Assembly (NCBI RefSeq): GCF_028453695.1
Contig: NC_135781.1
Location: 372,001 to 436,000 of the forward strand
DNA length: 64,000 nucleotides
Direction: 5' to 3'
DNA from: Augochlora pura
Lineage: Eukaryota; Arthropoda; Insecta; Hymenoptera; Halictidae
Below are positions 1 through 12,678 of this stretch, piece after piece. Positions within the stretch are counted from its first letter, which is position 1; each line of letters begins with the position of its first letter. A program made the translations under genes and the position numbers. The notes below the pieces were generated by a model. It ran no database searches. It had not been told where the DNA came from and saw only the letters and a list, made by a program, of their open reading frames with translations.

Positions 1-1007
1 GGTGGAATTCGGTGGAATTCGGTGTCGACGATTGCCGGCTCTCCGCAGATCAGACACCGACGTTCGCACTCCTCTGGGATTTTCTAGCGACGTATCGCGT
101 CGAATCCTGGGACCGTGTACCGATGACAACCTCGCACTCGTGAAACCCTATACCGAAAAGTTCGGACACGTGGAACACGATACAACGGCGCGGAGCCCGT
201 GGGATTCGGCACAGCAGACGGCCACGAATATACCGCACTCGATACAAACAATTCGGCGTGCGTGAGATAGGGTTTGACGGTCCCAACAATGGGCGAAGAG
301 ACTGCGAGACGGGATCGTCGGGTTACCGAGCACCTCAAAGAATATCCCGGTTTCTCGGGAGTCGAGTCGAGTCGACGCTGCCAGCAAAGATCAATTATTC
401 TACGCGGACTCGCCGTCTCGTACGACGTCGCTTCATTTTCGAAACTTGTTCGCCGTTCGCGGCTGAGGAAGCAAATCGGTCTTTCAACTTTTCGAATTTG
501 TTCTGCTCGATCCGCGAGAGCCGCACGGATGATACGCGCGTAGATATTTTATGCAATCTATCCCGAGTAAAATAGTGTATTTTATCGGAACATTGTAAAC
601 ATTTAAACGCGTTTATATAATTTTTCAAGAGACACGTGTCTTCTTCGACACTTTTCGAACAGTCTAAATTGGGCTAATATAGATAGAAATCTCGCGATAC
701 GATAAAACGGGAATAATTAATGATTATCATCGAACTATAAAAATTATTAGTAATGATCGAACTCTGTATTTAGGTTCGTTGGTTCGCCGTTAACGTTTCT
801 TTTTTTAACGATGATATTTTTAGGGACGTCGTTCCGACTCCGTGGCGCGCGCGAGCTTGTCGCGTCACGATCTCATTGAAAGATCGATTCGGGGAAACAG
901 TGCCGCGGGGTGAAAGTAGCAGCGAGATTACCCGACAGCAGCGAAACGCAAAAGATAAAACGTCGTGTCTGATTTTCGGTCGCTGAAAATCCACGGGAAC
1001 TGGCAGA
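1..1007. other. 5' flank of the CAP gene
   Basis: No gene seen. It opens with a direct repeat of the 10-mer GGTGGAATTC. It must contain the CAP promoter and 5' UTR, but I could not fix a TATA box or initiator. Confidence 0.5.
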
Positions 1008-1148
1008 ATGACGGGACGTGTCTCGTTCTACTTCTTATTGTTCTTAACGGGCTGCTGTGATTGCGATCCGCGAGCACAGCGACGTCTCCCCCGCCAACCT
1101 ACCGATTACTGCCGCATTTGCGCCGATCACACCATGTGTCGGTTCCAG
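1008..1148 (+). CDS. CAP gene exon 1: start, signal peptide, first three cysteines
   Basis: The ATG at 1008 opens 47 codons ending in phase 0 at a CAG|GTACGT donor. Residues 1-20 have a short basic start and the hydrophobic core SFYFLLFLTG, typical of a signal peptide. DYC at 33-35 plus C38 and C44 begin the Antigen 5-type cysteine spacing. Confidence 0.85.
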
Positions 1149-4100
1149 GTACGTGGAACACGGTTAGAAACTATCACTCGCGCGCAATAAGATTGACGAA
1201 TCAAATTATTAACGATTAACTTATTATGTTATTAACCCATTAGCTGTCACCGTCCCTGTTTTGGGATTCTGGAATTTTCCGTGCACCGCTTGTCAGAGAA
1301 GAATAGAACACGTGCGTTTGACAGTAAAATGTCATTTTACTTGTCCATATATGATATAATCGTTACGCAATTTTCTGTGCGTGTACCCAACATTTTCCAT
1401 CGAAAATTAAAAAATGAATTGGCAGTTAATGGGTTAAGCATACTCGGTTAAATCGTTGTCAAAACCGTTCTCCGCTCGAGCATCGTTCGATCAGAAATCG
1501 ATTGGTCCGAATCCGATTCGGGGGTTGTAGAAGACGGGCGACGGACGGACGGACAGACGCGTCGCGTGTTTTCGCGATTTTATTCCCGACAGATGAATCA
1601 TCTCGTAAATTCTACAGATTAGTTATAATTATAATAAAATCGATTTGAAATTGATCCGACCGCTTACAGTATCGCATTGCAACAAATTGCATCGCGTGAC
1701 GCGATACGGGCATCCCGCGTACGTTCGCGCAGATTTATTATGTTTTCGGGAGATTTCCTTCGATGTTATTCCGTTGATAACCCGCGCATCGATCATCGTA
1801 TTAATTATAAACGCGAACAAGGAAGCCCAGTAAATCGGGACAATAAAAATCTATCTCGTATGCGTGAATTTGCGCGGCGGGGAATCGGAAGCCGATGACA
1901 GCACTCGTTAATATCGAATGCCGCGCCGCATACAACCGAAAACCGAGTCTATCCCTGTGGTCGGGGTCGCACCAGACGAGACTCGAAATCGCGGAACGCG
2001 AAGAATAGAAAGAGCTTGTTAAAAGCAAAATATTATGGAGACCTCGAATCCATGAAGCGAAGCTTCATTTATAACGGAGCGCCGCGCCGAGCCGCCCGAA
2101 TCAAATGAAACGAAGTTATACCGCGCGCGCATTATTTATTGCACTAGTAATTAAAACTTCGATATGAACGACGCGTTCATTTTAATTGAGAAGAAACTCG
2201 ACGAAAATGTCGTGTTCCGAGCTGTCGATAACACGGCCTTCCAGCGATTTTCGATTCTAGCAATTACAATTAATCGGCAGCTTGTTTTTACAATTAAACC
2301 TTGCTTCCAGTGCATTGGTCCTTTGATGCTGTTCAAATTGCTTGCAAATCTTTCTCGCAACGTCGTTACTCGAACAGGTATTTAGGCGTGTCTCGCGTCG
2401 TGGTACTCGTACAGATCTCAGGAATTACTTTCGCTGCAAGTAGTATCAGCAGATAATTGTCAGACACCGTGTTACACTTATCTGAAAATGTACATGCTCT
2501 TAGCCCATTCCCTGCCACAATCCCCATTGCGGGCCCATTAAAAAGTACGAAATATTTTAACAACAAAATATAATTTGAATACATATTGATGCATAACTTT
2601 TTCTACATATAGATGATTTTTCCGCCAGAAATTAGAAAAAAAATTTGTTGCTCAATGAGTCATGAACTGTGAAAATGAATTATTTTGGATTATTTTCCAC
2701 TGTGCTTTATTGTTTTTTAATGCATCGGGCGAATGTGTGAATAAAATAGTCCTGAAACGGTGAAAATTACGAAATATCTGTCCTCTGAGGTTGTCGAGTT
2801 TGGGGAGCTTGCCAAGGACAGTAACTTGAAATAAAAAGTCAGTGAAGCTGGAAAAAGAGGCTGAGTGGCATTTGAAGGCGTATATCATAGCTTCCAAGGA
2901 AACAATATGGCGGGACATTACCTCGAAACGACCCGAGGCGTGCCGAGGCGAGGCGAGGCGATGCTACGGCGACAGTTGATTTTCCTTTCTTTCGTGCAGC
3001 ACTTGAATACTAACCTACATATAATATACAATATACTATATTATAATAATATTATACTTATATTGTAATAGTAATATTAGTATTTAGTATTAATAGTATA
3101 TTGTAATGCAAATGTTAAAGATGACAAGTTAAAGAACGAATTCTACAATATTCTCTACGGATTTCTGTCTCGTCTTTTTAACAAAATATCGTTAGGTTAA
3201 AAGGCACAGGGTAAACGCTACAGGAAATTGTTATCGTAATTTTTAGGTAGAAGCGCAGATAAAAAAGATCTTTAATAAGCAGACCAAATGCAGCGTTACG
3301 CTCACACGGCGAAGAAACTTTCTAACAAGATAATATAACGGGAAATATTTACCTTATCTTGAACTCGTGACCTTATTACACATATAGTTATATACGGTAA
3401 AAAAGTTCCGAACAGAAAGTCGTTTCATTTTATCGACACAAAGAGCGTTGAATTGGCAGAGTTAGAAAACATTCGTATATTTGTTACGCGTAAAATACTT
3501 TGTCGTTCCCGCATTTATTTAATAGCTTGAATATTTAGCATCGATGCGAGTAAGTAAAAGGTCCTATAAATAAACGAGTGCAATAAAAATGAAATAGAAA
3601 GAAAAGTGATTCGAGAAAGTCTGAAATCACAGTCGGAATAGAGAATTTGCCGGTCGATGATAAAAACTATAGCACGTGACTCGGCGAGAGACTTGAAAAA
3701 CCGCTACTGCTACTTCACCGCGTCAAAGCGAATCCGATGAAGCAGCATGTATAATAGAAGCTCTCCCCAAAGAACCGAGTTGCATGCATGCCTTTTTCAC
3801 GAAATTCGTAAATACTTGCCGTGCCTACTTGCCGGATGCCTCGACGCATCGCATCGCATCGCATCGATTGCGATGGCGAAGCACGTCGCCACGCACAAAG
3901 GGCCATTGTCTAACTCGCAGCTGAATTACCGTCGCAGCAGCACGTTCCCTCTAAAAGAGCGGCGAACAACGAAACGCGTCGCGATTGCGCCAAAAAACAA
4001 TCTCGCCGTTATCCGTCCGTCCGTCCCGCATCGAGGAACCATCAAGTTTTTATTCGGAAACAATTTTGTATCACGTTCGAATTTTAGTTCCGCCAATCAC

Positions 4101-7100
4101 AGCGCGTCGAATCGTTCCAACGCTTCGCGGCCGCGGCCGCGAGCAGAGTTTCACGTTTCTCTGTTCCATAGCCTGACGTGGCCGGCGTTAAATGCGTGAA
4201 CCTGGATCGCGAAAACATCGACGGAAAGGACATCGAAACAATCCTCGAGTGGCACAATGTTTATCGCGACACCGTGGCGAGCGGACTCGAGCAGCGCGGA
4301 AATCCCGGACCGCAACGCCCTGCGAAATTCATGATGGAGCTGGTATGATTCCCGTAGAATTTGTTCGTTCGATACCGCCCACGCAATTACGAGCCGCGGC
4401 AATTGTTCGACACGCCGAGTTCGAAAGCTGTGCGAGCATTACCGGTTTTCGAAAAAACCCTCGCCTCGACAAATTCAGAAAATTCGAGCAACTCGTCCAA
4501 CGAAATAATCCTTGGAAATTATTATCGATCTCGACCCACCTATTATCGATCTTTATCAAATTTATTATATATATATATATCACCTTGATAATTAATTATC
4601 AATTTGGAGGTCGTCGACGCGAAGATCGAAGCTTTCCCTTTCCAACGAAACCTTAAAACTCGACGCGCGACGAGTTCCGAAAGAGCGACGTATTTTTACG
4701 AAAATACGCGCAACGATTTTCCACGGCCAAACCTGTTCCCCGTTTCTGTTCCATAAAACAGCTGGAAAAAAAATCGTCCATCGTGTTTCATGGGATCGTT
4801 GCAAGGGGGAAGCTTCAATCTTCGAATCTATGGTACATTCGGTCGTGAGAGAAATTTTCCGCGATTCTACAGACATTTCAATTTGCAGTATTTTCGAGAC
4901 GAAACGTGTCTTCGGTTTCCCACCCACTATATTACGTTTATTAGGAAAGAAAACGATAATAATCCTCTGGAAGAATACGGGGGGAGGGGGGGGGGGGGTC
5001 CTTTTCATTTCACTATCGTCGCTTTCGCCTTGCTATTTGTTTTAATCGAAAAACGGCACAAAGTAGAACAGCATTTCGATCGACTTCTGCGACAAGTGTT
5101 TGGATTTCGACGAACGAGCCGCGCGGTCGGTTCGCAGGTGAATTAGCTGATCGAACAGGTCGAATTGATTTGGACAGGTCTGGGACGACGAGCTCGCTCG
5201 CATCGCGGAGCAATGGGCGTTGCAGTGCAACCTCTTCGAGAAGGATCAATGCCGAGACCTTGGCAAGTACCTCCACCGGATACGTCTCATTTTTCATCGC
5301 AGCCATTCCATTCTACCCTATCATTTTTCAATATCCAACGGTTCGGCGCGCAGCCGTAAGCGAGATTGTTTTAGCGGCGGGATCGGTGTATGCCGGGACG
5401 GGTCGCGTTCGCGTCCGCGTTCGGGTCCCTCGTTTCTCTATCAACATGTTTATCGTTCCTAGGTTCGGTTCGGCGGGAGCGACGCGCGGCAAACCTCCCG
5501 CGAATTGTAATAAACTTTTGCGATTTTCCCGTGGAAAAGTTGAAATTGCCGCGATACCAGCCAGCCAGCCACCGTTTGTCGTTCGCGGCCGCGCCATTTT
5601 CCGCAATTAAAATTATTCCGAGCGCGGGGCAAATTAATTTGATCACCTCAATTAGAAATTGCTGTACCAGAAACAAGTTTGGAAACAGCGAAACGTACAA
5701 ATGGTTGTCGATAGTATGGATATGGTTGCGCGACTTCTGGCTAAACGGGATACGAGATTTTAGTTTGCCGGCTGAAACTCGACCGCGAAGGAATCACGAT
5801 ATTCGATCTACAGCGCGCGTCGCGCCGGGACGAGGCGACTTTCCACAATTCTTTGAACTTCCTGCAATTTTAATCGAATCGATCGGATTAAGAGGATGCG
5901 AGGGAAACTCGAAAGATTCTCCTTCGTTTCGTTGGGACGCGACTTGTTCTCGCTCGGACATTTCTCCGCCAAAATTGGAACAAAATTAAATACGCGTTGC
6001 AGCGACGACACTCGAAACTCTTTCACTATTTAGACAATAAAATTTGCCAGCGAATCGTACGCGGAATTGATCTTTGCGGTTACGAGTTTACTCAACGCCG
6101 CGACACGGAGAGACGGAGAGACGGGGAGACGGACAGGTATGCCTCCTAATCGCGTTCAAAGAAATTGGCTCCGTGTTTAAATTTTGCCCCGCTCCCCCTA
6201 TTTGCCCAACCGCTGCAAACTTGCTACGGAAACGCGCGATTTCCCAGCATAAACATGTGGGATTACCGGCTGTTTGTATTTTCAAAGTATTCGCGGCACC
6301 GATCTCACTTTCCCAATCTCTGGATAATTAAGACTTACAATTTGTCCCCTTACCTACAAATATGGGACAGGAACTTTCCTCAAATATTAATTGAACGAGA
6401 ATAAATAAGGGAGATCTAAATTGACCCAATTTTGATCGGGAAATCGTGAAAGCGCGAGCTGCAGCTTTCCTTCCGAATGTTGTACCTTCAACCGAGATGA
6501 AAGTAGAAAATGTTTTGCTGGTTTCTTTTTTAACGTATTTTTCATTCCGGTAGCTGGCTTGTACCGCTTCTACTTTGATTTGAAAAATCGAAGGTCCCCT
6601 CCGTTTCTCGAAGTTGTAAAAAGCGTCTGTTTCGGCCGGCTGCGCTGCGATACAAATTCCTGAGAATCATGAGTGGGGAAATATTTGCTGGCGTCGCGTC
6701 GCGTCGCGTCGTATCGGCGAGCGCGAGTGCACGATCGAGCTGCAGGGGGTCGGCGGCGATACCGTTCGAACACACAGTGTCTTTTCCAAACATCGGCAAG
6801 TGGTCTCCGTGTGTCGAAGTTACACTCGAGAGGAGACGCTCCCTGGTCGGCTGTCCTAGTCCTAAGCAAAGACAGTGATCCGTCGCGGCGGATGCGATAG
6901 GCGAGAAGGAGAATTCGTCCTGTCTCGCAGCAGTCAGAAATTCGCAGCTGTTGTGCGCCCGACGTAGAATCCGCGCTCCGGAATTACCGCGGGCGAAATA
7001 CTTGCGAAATATTCGCTGCGAATTCAAATTACTTTTCGCAGCAAAGCAACGGTAATCTGGCTAACGATCCGAAGCTTCGTCGCGAGGCTTAGACTACTGT

Positions 7101-10100
7101 ATTTGCGCATTCCAGTAGTTGCCCCGGAGTCAAGTTACTAACAAGCTTACAAGGGAACACATATCGCGCGCGTCGCACCCCTACACGCTTTGACTTTGAC
7201 GGAGCTGTGCGCGCGCGGCCAGATAATCCGAGGAAATATATTCGACGCGTGTCCTTTTTGCCCTCGTTTATCGTCCTCGTCGAAGGAACAACGACAACAG
7301 TCCTCGAGATCGAAGCTTCGGAAAACATTTTCAGAGACAGCCGAGAGGGCGCAGGGAAACGTTTCTTCCAAGCGGATAGCGAATCAACTTCCGTGGAATC
7401 ATCGTTAACGCGTTCGCTGTCATAACATACGTATACTAATAGAACATTCATTTTTATCGGTATAATAATCGGTAATGATCGTTTATTTGAAATTGATCGG
7501 TAAACCACCTTACAGCTTCCAAGTTCCTAATGCTCGAATTTGGAAGAAATGGGTTTTTCTAGCCCGCGAGGGAAAAAGCTGCGCAATTAAACCCCCAGGC
7601 CGACGAATTCATTAAGAATCGCAGAATTACCTGTTTTACCCGACGTCCCGACACCCGCGGAATATTAAATTCCGAATGTTGCGCATTTTTTTCGTCGAGT
7701 GGGTCGAGCTTTCGGGAAACGGGGTACCGTTGGAAGTAAAAAAATTTCGTTTTTACCCTATTGCCGATACGTATCCAGTTCCAAAGCGGATCGATATTCT
7801 CTCGACACGAAATGAACGAACGAACGAACGAACGAACGAACGAACGAACGGACGGACGAACCAACGCGAACGAACGACCACGGGCTGACTGATGAATTTA
7901 ATCGGTCTATGTGTAAGGTAACATACGAACCGTCGCCGTTGTGTGCCAAACGGTCTATGTGTTCTTTGTAGAGCGATTCGAGGTATGGCAGAACGTGCAC
8001 CTGCTCGATATGAACAGCGTGGGAAACAGCACGTCCGCCGCGAGACTTCACTTTCACATTCAATCATGGTACGATGAAGTAGAAGACTTCGATTCCGCGG
8101 AATTCGGGTGAGTCCGCTTTGCAAGCTTTCCTGCGAGCTTTAAAGCCCCCCTCCGCAGTTTCGTCGACTCGTTATTTTGCCAACGTACATTATGCCATGA
8201 AAAAAAGTAGCTCCGGTTTTGCGCGTTCTACAGTCCCGTGGCGCACGGAAGAACCTTTTTTTCCCGTAACCAGGCGATACTGCGCTCGCCAAGTTGCGGC
8301 CGAGGATTCAACCGCCGCGTTTACAGCAGCTGACTATGCCAGGGAAAATGAGGAATGTCTACTATTCAGCGATTCGCGTAAAAATATATAGTTAACGCCG
8401 GAAAAGCTAGTCTGTATCTGGAAATGCCCAAGCTGTTCCAAAAGCGACTCGCAATTGGGAAATGTAGGGTTCGCTGGGTCAGTCGAAGCAACTTTTTCCT
8501 TTACAGAAATCTTCTCTGCAGCTGCGTTTTGCGAGTTATTAAGAGTTATGTAGAGATTTTTGTAAAGGGAAGTGTTGCTATACGTTTCGCAGGACAGCAC
8601 CTCATATCGTTGACTCGGTCCGCAAACTCCTGCGGTTGGCGCAAACAAACAGCGAAGCGACGAGCATATCGCCTCACGATTGTCACGTATATGCAGAAAT
8701 TTGTCATACGGACAGGTGTACCCGTATACGGGACGGCGTGGGCCTAGCTTGGCCTGGCCTAATCGGTGTTTACAGACTATGCACCGTGCCAACGAACGGT
8801 TCGGTTCGAGGAATTTAAATTGCCTCGCGATTCAACTGCTGCAACTTATGCGGGCCTCTGTCGTTGAACGTCCCACCGCGACGGAATTCGATAACCAACC
8901 CTAACGAGCAATCGGAGTGTACGTGACCCCGTCGGAACGAGTTCTGCTACTCTTCAAAATTATTCGGGTCGTGCAAAAATAATTGCGGCTTCGAACCTTC
9001 GAATTTAACGGCCCGGGCGCCGCGTCGTTTACCTCGTTTCGATTTATCCGCCGATTTATACCAGTCGCTGAAAATCGCTACCAGTAATACAACGATTAGG
9101 AGCCGGTGTCGACGCTTGCCTCGCGGTAAACTGGAAACCAACTATTTTGTATTAAATTTAGCTATAGGAGTGTTTGTCTCCGGCAATCAATTTATCGAAC
9201 AATCGTTGCGCAAGGCGACAGTGTATTCACTTTGGCCACTGTCGCATAAAATATTTTCGTCGTTCTTTGAAAATTGTCTTTTGCATATTCACATTTTCTT
9301 ATTTATTACAATATTATGGTATAATTGTGTTAAATTAGTCGCTTTAATGTTTGGGAAAAGAATTTTTCAAAGGAGAAGAAACAGCTCGTGACTCCGAATA
9401 ATGGTGGCGACAACGTTCGATCTAGGAACGCGATAGGAGAATTTGCAGCGGCGCCTCGGAGTCAGTGGCCGAGTGCGAGGGATTAAGAATCTGCGCGCGG
9501 CAAGCGGCAAGCGGGAAGCGGGAAGCGGAAAGGGGGTCGAAGACGAGGCTCGCGTCGGTAAACGGTGTAGTGAATTGGCGCATCTCTGTTCCAGGTACGT
9601 AAACTACGCCGCGCGAGGCAACCTGTCTTACATCTCGTTTGCTTCGGCAACAATTAGCCAAGTCGGTTGCGGCCGCGCAATTTACACAGTCAGGCCAGAC
9701 GAGTCGACTCGTCGAGGAGGGCCCGCGATGGCCTTGCATACAATGCCCGTCGGAATCGGGGATCGAGTGGAGACCCTTGTGTGCAATTACGGGCCTCTCG
9801 ATCGGAAGACATCGAGGGAACTCTACGAAGACGGTGTGCCGGCTCTTTGTCCACCGGGAACGGTTCGCAGTTCGCGATACAGAGCTCTCTGTCGTGCCCG
9901 TAAGTGTTGCCTTCCAACTCCTCCTCCTCCTTCGCATCCGCATCCGCATCCGCATCCTTATCCTCCCGCCCTCCTCCCTTGTTCTTGTTCCTCTGTGTGT
10001 TCAGCTGCACACGATTGTTGTCGCTTCCCTCTAGCCGCGGTCGTTACCGACCTCGGATATACGAACCAGTTAACAACGACGAATTTCGGCGCTACGAGCA

Positions 10101-10933
10101 ACGGGAGAATCGTTTTCGGCGCGCGTTCCAATTGCTTGTCTCGCGAGAGCTCCGCCGTTGTTACAACGCCCCCGACGGATCACGCAAATTGATTTTTACA
10201 AGGCACCTTTTGTCGTTCCATCGCCTCTGATTCAGCCAGCCGCGGAAGCTCGCGGGCGGCTTCGCGCAGCGTCCGCGCGCCGAATTCCCAATCCGTCGAC
10301 CATCGAACTCTGCCACAGTTGAAAACGAGTCGTTTTTGAGAATTCGGTGACTTGAAAATTCGATCCTCGTAGCTCATCGTTCGCTTTTCCAAACACACTT
10401 TCGCATCGGATTGGAGCTGGGTGAACATGCCAGCAGCTTGTTGTAGCATTGCTCGCAATGCAGTTGCAAGGAGCCATTATTTCTCGGTGTACAGGGAATA
10501 TAGGATTTAATCGATTCTGTTTTTGTGTCGCGAAACGAGCATCGATCGGGCGCAAAGTTTCCAAAATTTATGTCACTGTCATACTAATCGTACACGCATA
10601 TGTCTATGGACGTGGATGCAAGAAGTTGCCGGTTCTTGCGACAATTAGTGAACGCGTGACAATTTCTAGAGGGTCGCTGCCAACGATTTATGTCACGTCC
10701 TTGGAGCATGTCGTTTGAAAAATTACTATTAACTGAAAAAACTTGGCGCGGCAAAGAACTAAAAGGAATTAATTTCAGCAGAGACGCTGGAGAATCCGCT
10801 GCAGCTGACCGAACTCGGAAGAGCCGATCATGGGAACAAGATGGAAAGCGCCGGAGATGCAACATCCGAAATGAAAATCACAGTTTATCTGGTCCCAGCG
10901 ATGCTATTATCGCTGGCACGCTTGTCGATGTGA
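1008..10933 (+). CDS. CAP/Antigen 5-like (venom allergen-like) secreted protein, six coding exons
   Basis: Coding exons are 1008-1148, 4172-4342, 5178-5262, 7972-8107, 9595-9899 and 10779-10933, giving about 330 residues with consistent phase. Residues 1-20 form a signal peptide. C35, C38, C44 and C55 match the N-terminal cysteine pattern of insect Antigen 5. The CAP domain follows: EWHN at 73-76, GNPGP at 90-94, VWDDELA at 105-111, CRD at 129-131, WQNV at 138-141, WYDEVEDF at 165-172, VGCG at 201-204 and LVCNYGP at 239-245, then the family's Tyr/Cys-rich tail with some cysteines missing. Most of the CAP metal-binding tetrad is replaced (see findings). The last exon adds a polar stretch and a hydrophobic end unlike classical Antigen 5. 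Sequons lie at N151 and N187. Family membership is sure; function is not, since insect CAP proteins include venom components and many non-venom secreted proteins. Introns are 3023, 835, 2709, 1487 and 879 bases. Confidence 0.9.
1232..1437. mobile_element. piggyBac-type MITE (TTAA flanks)
   Basis: The left end TTAACCCATTAGCTG and the right end, read inverted, TTAACCCATTAACTG differ at one base. Both edges are TTAA, the piggyBac target. The 206-bp element has no coding capacity and lies in CAP intron 1. Confidence 0.7.
4172..4342 (+). CDS. CAP gene exon 2: fourth cysteine, helix with EWHN, GNPGP loop
   Basis: Fifty-seven codons, phase 0 at both ends. The acceptor follows a pyrimidine-rich run ending CCATAG, and the donor is CTG|GTATGA. 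EWHN followed by YR, then GLEQRGNPGPQRPAK, is the hallmark start of insect Antigen 5 CAP domains. Confidence 0.92.
5178..5262 (+). CDS. CAP gene exon 3: VWDDELA helix to CRD
   Basis: Twenty-eight codons plus one base. It starts after TTTGGACAG and encodes VWDDELARIAEQWA, equivalent to the family's VWNDELA...W helix, then C121 and C129-R-D. It ends CTTG|GCAAGT, a GC donor with otherwise ideal consensus. The leftover G joins AG of exon 4 to make Glu133. Confidence 0.88.
7814..7851. repeat. Tetranucleotide repeat (GAAC)n
   Basis: Nine or more copies, ending in GGAC variants, in CAP intron 3 about 120 bases before exon 4. Confidence 0.9.
7972..8107 (+). CDS. CAP gene exon 4: WQNV to WYDEVEDF
   Basis: Begins after TTCTTTGTAG with two bases finishing Glu133, then 44 codons, ending GG|GTGAGT in phase 2. 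WQNV stands where classical members have G(Q/E)N(V/L). WYDEVEDF keeps the conserved W..E of the CAP fold. N151-S-T is a possible N-glycosylation site. Confidence 0.9.
9595..9899 (+). CDS. CAP gene exon 5: VGCG, LVCNYGP and Cys-rich tail
   Basis: Starts after CTCTGTTCCAG; one base completes Gly178, followed by 101 codons and one base before CCC|GTAAGT. VGCG at 201-204 and LVCNYGP at 239-245 are unmistakable CAP motifs. The usual GHYTQMVW block is replaced by NLSYISFAS at 187-195. The open frame runs on into the intron (to 10192), but that part is low-complexity and not coding. Confidence 0.9.
10779..10933 (+). CDS. CAP gene exon 6: polar linker plus hydrophobic C-terminus
   Basis: The acceptor is TTAATTTCAG. 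Two bases complete Pro280, then 50 codons and a TGA stop at 10931. Residues 281-311 are polar; 313-326 (ITVYLVPAMLLSLA) are hydrophobic and nearly terminal. The phase fits exon 5 exactly, the main support for joining them. Homology to known family tails was not recognised. Confidence 0.68.
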
Positions 10934-11122
10934 TCCCCACTTGCCGCGCCCCGCCCGACCGACTAAATGTTAGCTGATGCGCCGTCATCGATCAAATTCG
11001 TGTGCCACAAGTAAATCGGTTTTATCATTTCTCGCTATGTCTCGACGATCCAAAGCATTCCATGTACAGTATAGGAGCGTAGAATAGTTCTCCGAAACCT
11101 ATACTGTAAGGGATACTGTTGA

Positions 11123-11128
11123 AATAAA
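11123..11128 (+). terminator. Candidate poly(A) signal of the CAP gene
   Basis: AATAAA lies 190 bases after the CAP stop codon, the first such hexamer downstream. It is an inference from position. Confidence 0.5.
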
Positions 11129-11626
11129 TTTCGGATGCAGGTTGTAAGATTTTCTGGGACCAAAGTTGATACATTCTAATTAGAGGATGACACGGAGTTA
11201 CAGAATTAACTTTGATCAATTTCTCTGCCAACATCTCTGACGAGCAACGAAAGCAACTCTGATCGAATGAAACGCCTACTTCGGATGTACTTCGAAATCA
11301 ATTACTAGGCAGACGCGGCTGTCAGATTTGCGCCCTGAAATATTCGCCGCCTTAACGAAGCGACGCGTGCGCCGATTTCTAGATGGTCAATTTGCTGACC
11401 CATTACTTCTAGTCGGTTATAAGGATTTGATCGTGCAATTAAGCAACCGTGACAAAGCGTGCTCGGCAAAAAAGGGGCAGAAAAATTGGTCCGACAGGTC
11501 AAGCGATAATTGAAAGAGTCAAGCCGGAGGAGAATCGAGCGAGACGGTTGATGAATATTTCAGCGAGGTTCCACGAAGAATTACTAAGCGGAAAAGGGGC
11601 TCGTGAAGAGGTTCGGAGCAAGAGAT

Positions 11627-11630
<4 letters not shown>

Positions 11631-11658
<28 letters not shown>
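11631..11658. repeat. Dinucleotide repeat (GA)n
   Basis: Fourteen GA units in the spacer between the CAP and arginine kinase 3' ends. Confidence 0.9.
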
Positions 11659-12621
11659 CGTGTGGGTGCGCAAGAGTGTGGGGACGTGGAACCTGTCGCC
11701 GTGCATGAGGAAATCGACGTTTCACAGGGTAAACACTCCTGTTGATGTTATTTTCTTGTTTGCCCGACCTCAGAACGGTCGAAAGGCGTCCACCCTCGCG
11801 TACCGGAACATCAATCGGTAGGTACGTATCAACAATCCGCGGCTTTCACCGACCTGTCCCCCTGTCCGTCCCTGGCAACGACTCGCGCGGGCTTCGCTCT
11901 GCGAAAGACAGTGGCAAAGTCGCGCCGACGCTACGAAGCGTCTCAAAATTCTCTCTAGCGATGATCGACCAATTTTTCTGAATTTATTCAACACGATAGA
12001 CCAAAGAAAACGATCCATCCTTCACGCGTACTGTAATTATGAAAGATACCAAACGTTCGCGCAGAAACGGAACGTTCAGCTTGATAACCGATAATTTACT
12101 AATTGCATCGGCAGTCGATTACTTTTAGCAGTCGACTCTTAGACTGGCCGCTTCGCAACGAACATTGTAAAGCCAAAGGCGGAACATTTTGTGTGCGCGA
12201 AGCAGCGAGTCTCATTAAATTATTTCACGACGTTTAAAGCGACAAGAGACTTCATCGCGTTCGCATGAAACAATCTCGAGAGACCCTTTTGAGTCGCCGA
12301 CCATTAAAACATGTCTGAATAAACGTCGTCGATAACGAACAATCGATGGGAAATTTTCGTAGTCGAAGCATAGCGTACAAGTTTAGCGTTTGCATGGAAA
12401 ACGCCGGGGAAACGTTTCGAAAATGAAACGCGAGGCTAAAACTGTATACCTTCTTACGTTTTGCGAACAGCGTGTGTACACGCGCGCGTTAAACGCTGCC
12501 GGAATATAAAGTAGCCGGGACCACAGGCAATTACGTAGCCTTAATTGGATGTGTCAAGTGTTTGCGCATCTCTAAGGAATTATTGTTTACCGAGTGAATT
12601 AGTTTCCGCGTTTCTTCCCTC

Positions 12622-12678
12622 GAGTCGTCGTCGTCGACGTCGTCGTCGCCGCCGCCGCCGCCGTCGTCGTGGTCGTCG
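12622..12678. repeat. Trinucleotide repeat (TCG/CCG)n
   Basis: A run of TCG and CCG triplets; the ORFs across it (poly-Arg or poly-Thr) are not genes. Confidence 0.85.

Noticed and set aside
4980..4998. G-run as possible quadruplex or assembly artefact
   Set aside because: Only one run is long; insufficient for a confident quadruplex call.
9900..10192. Extension of the CAP exon 5 frame past the donor
   Set aside because: Contains a (CATCCG)n tract; splicing at GTAAGT to 10779 fits the phase better.
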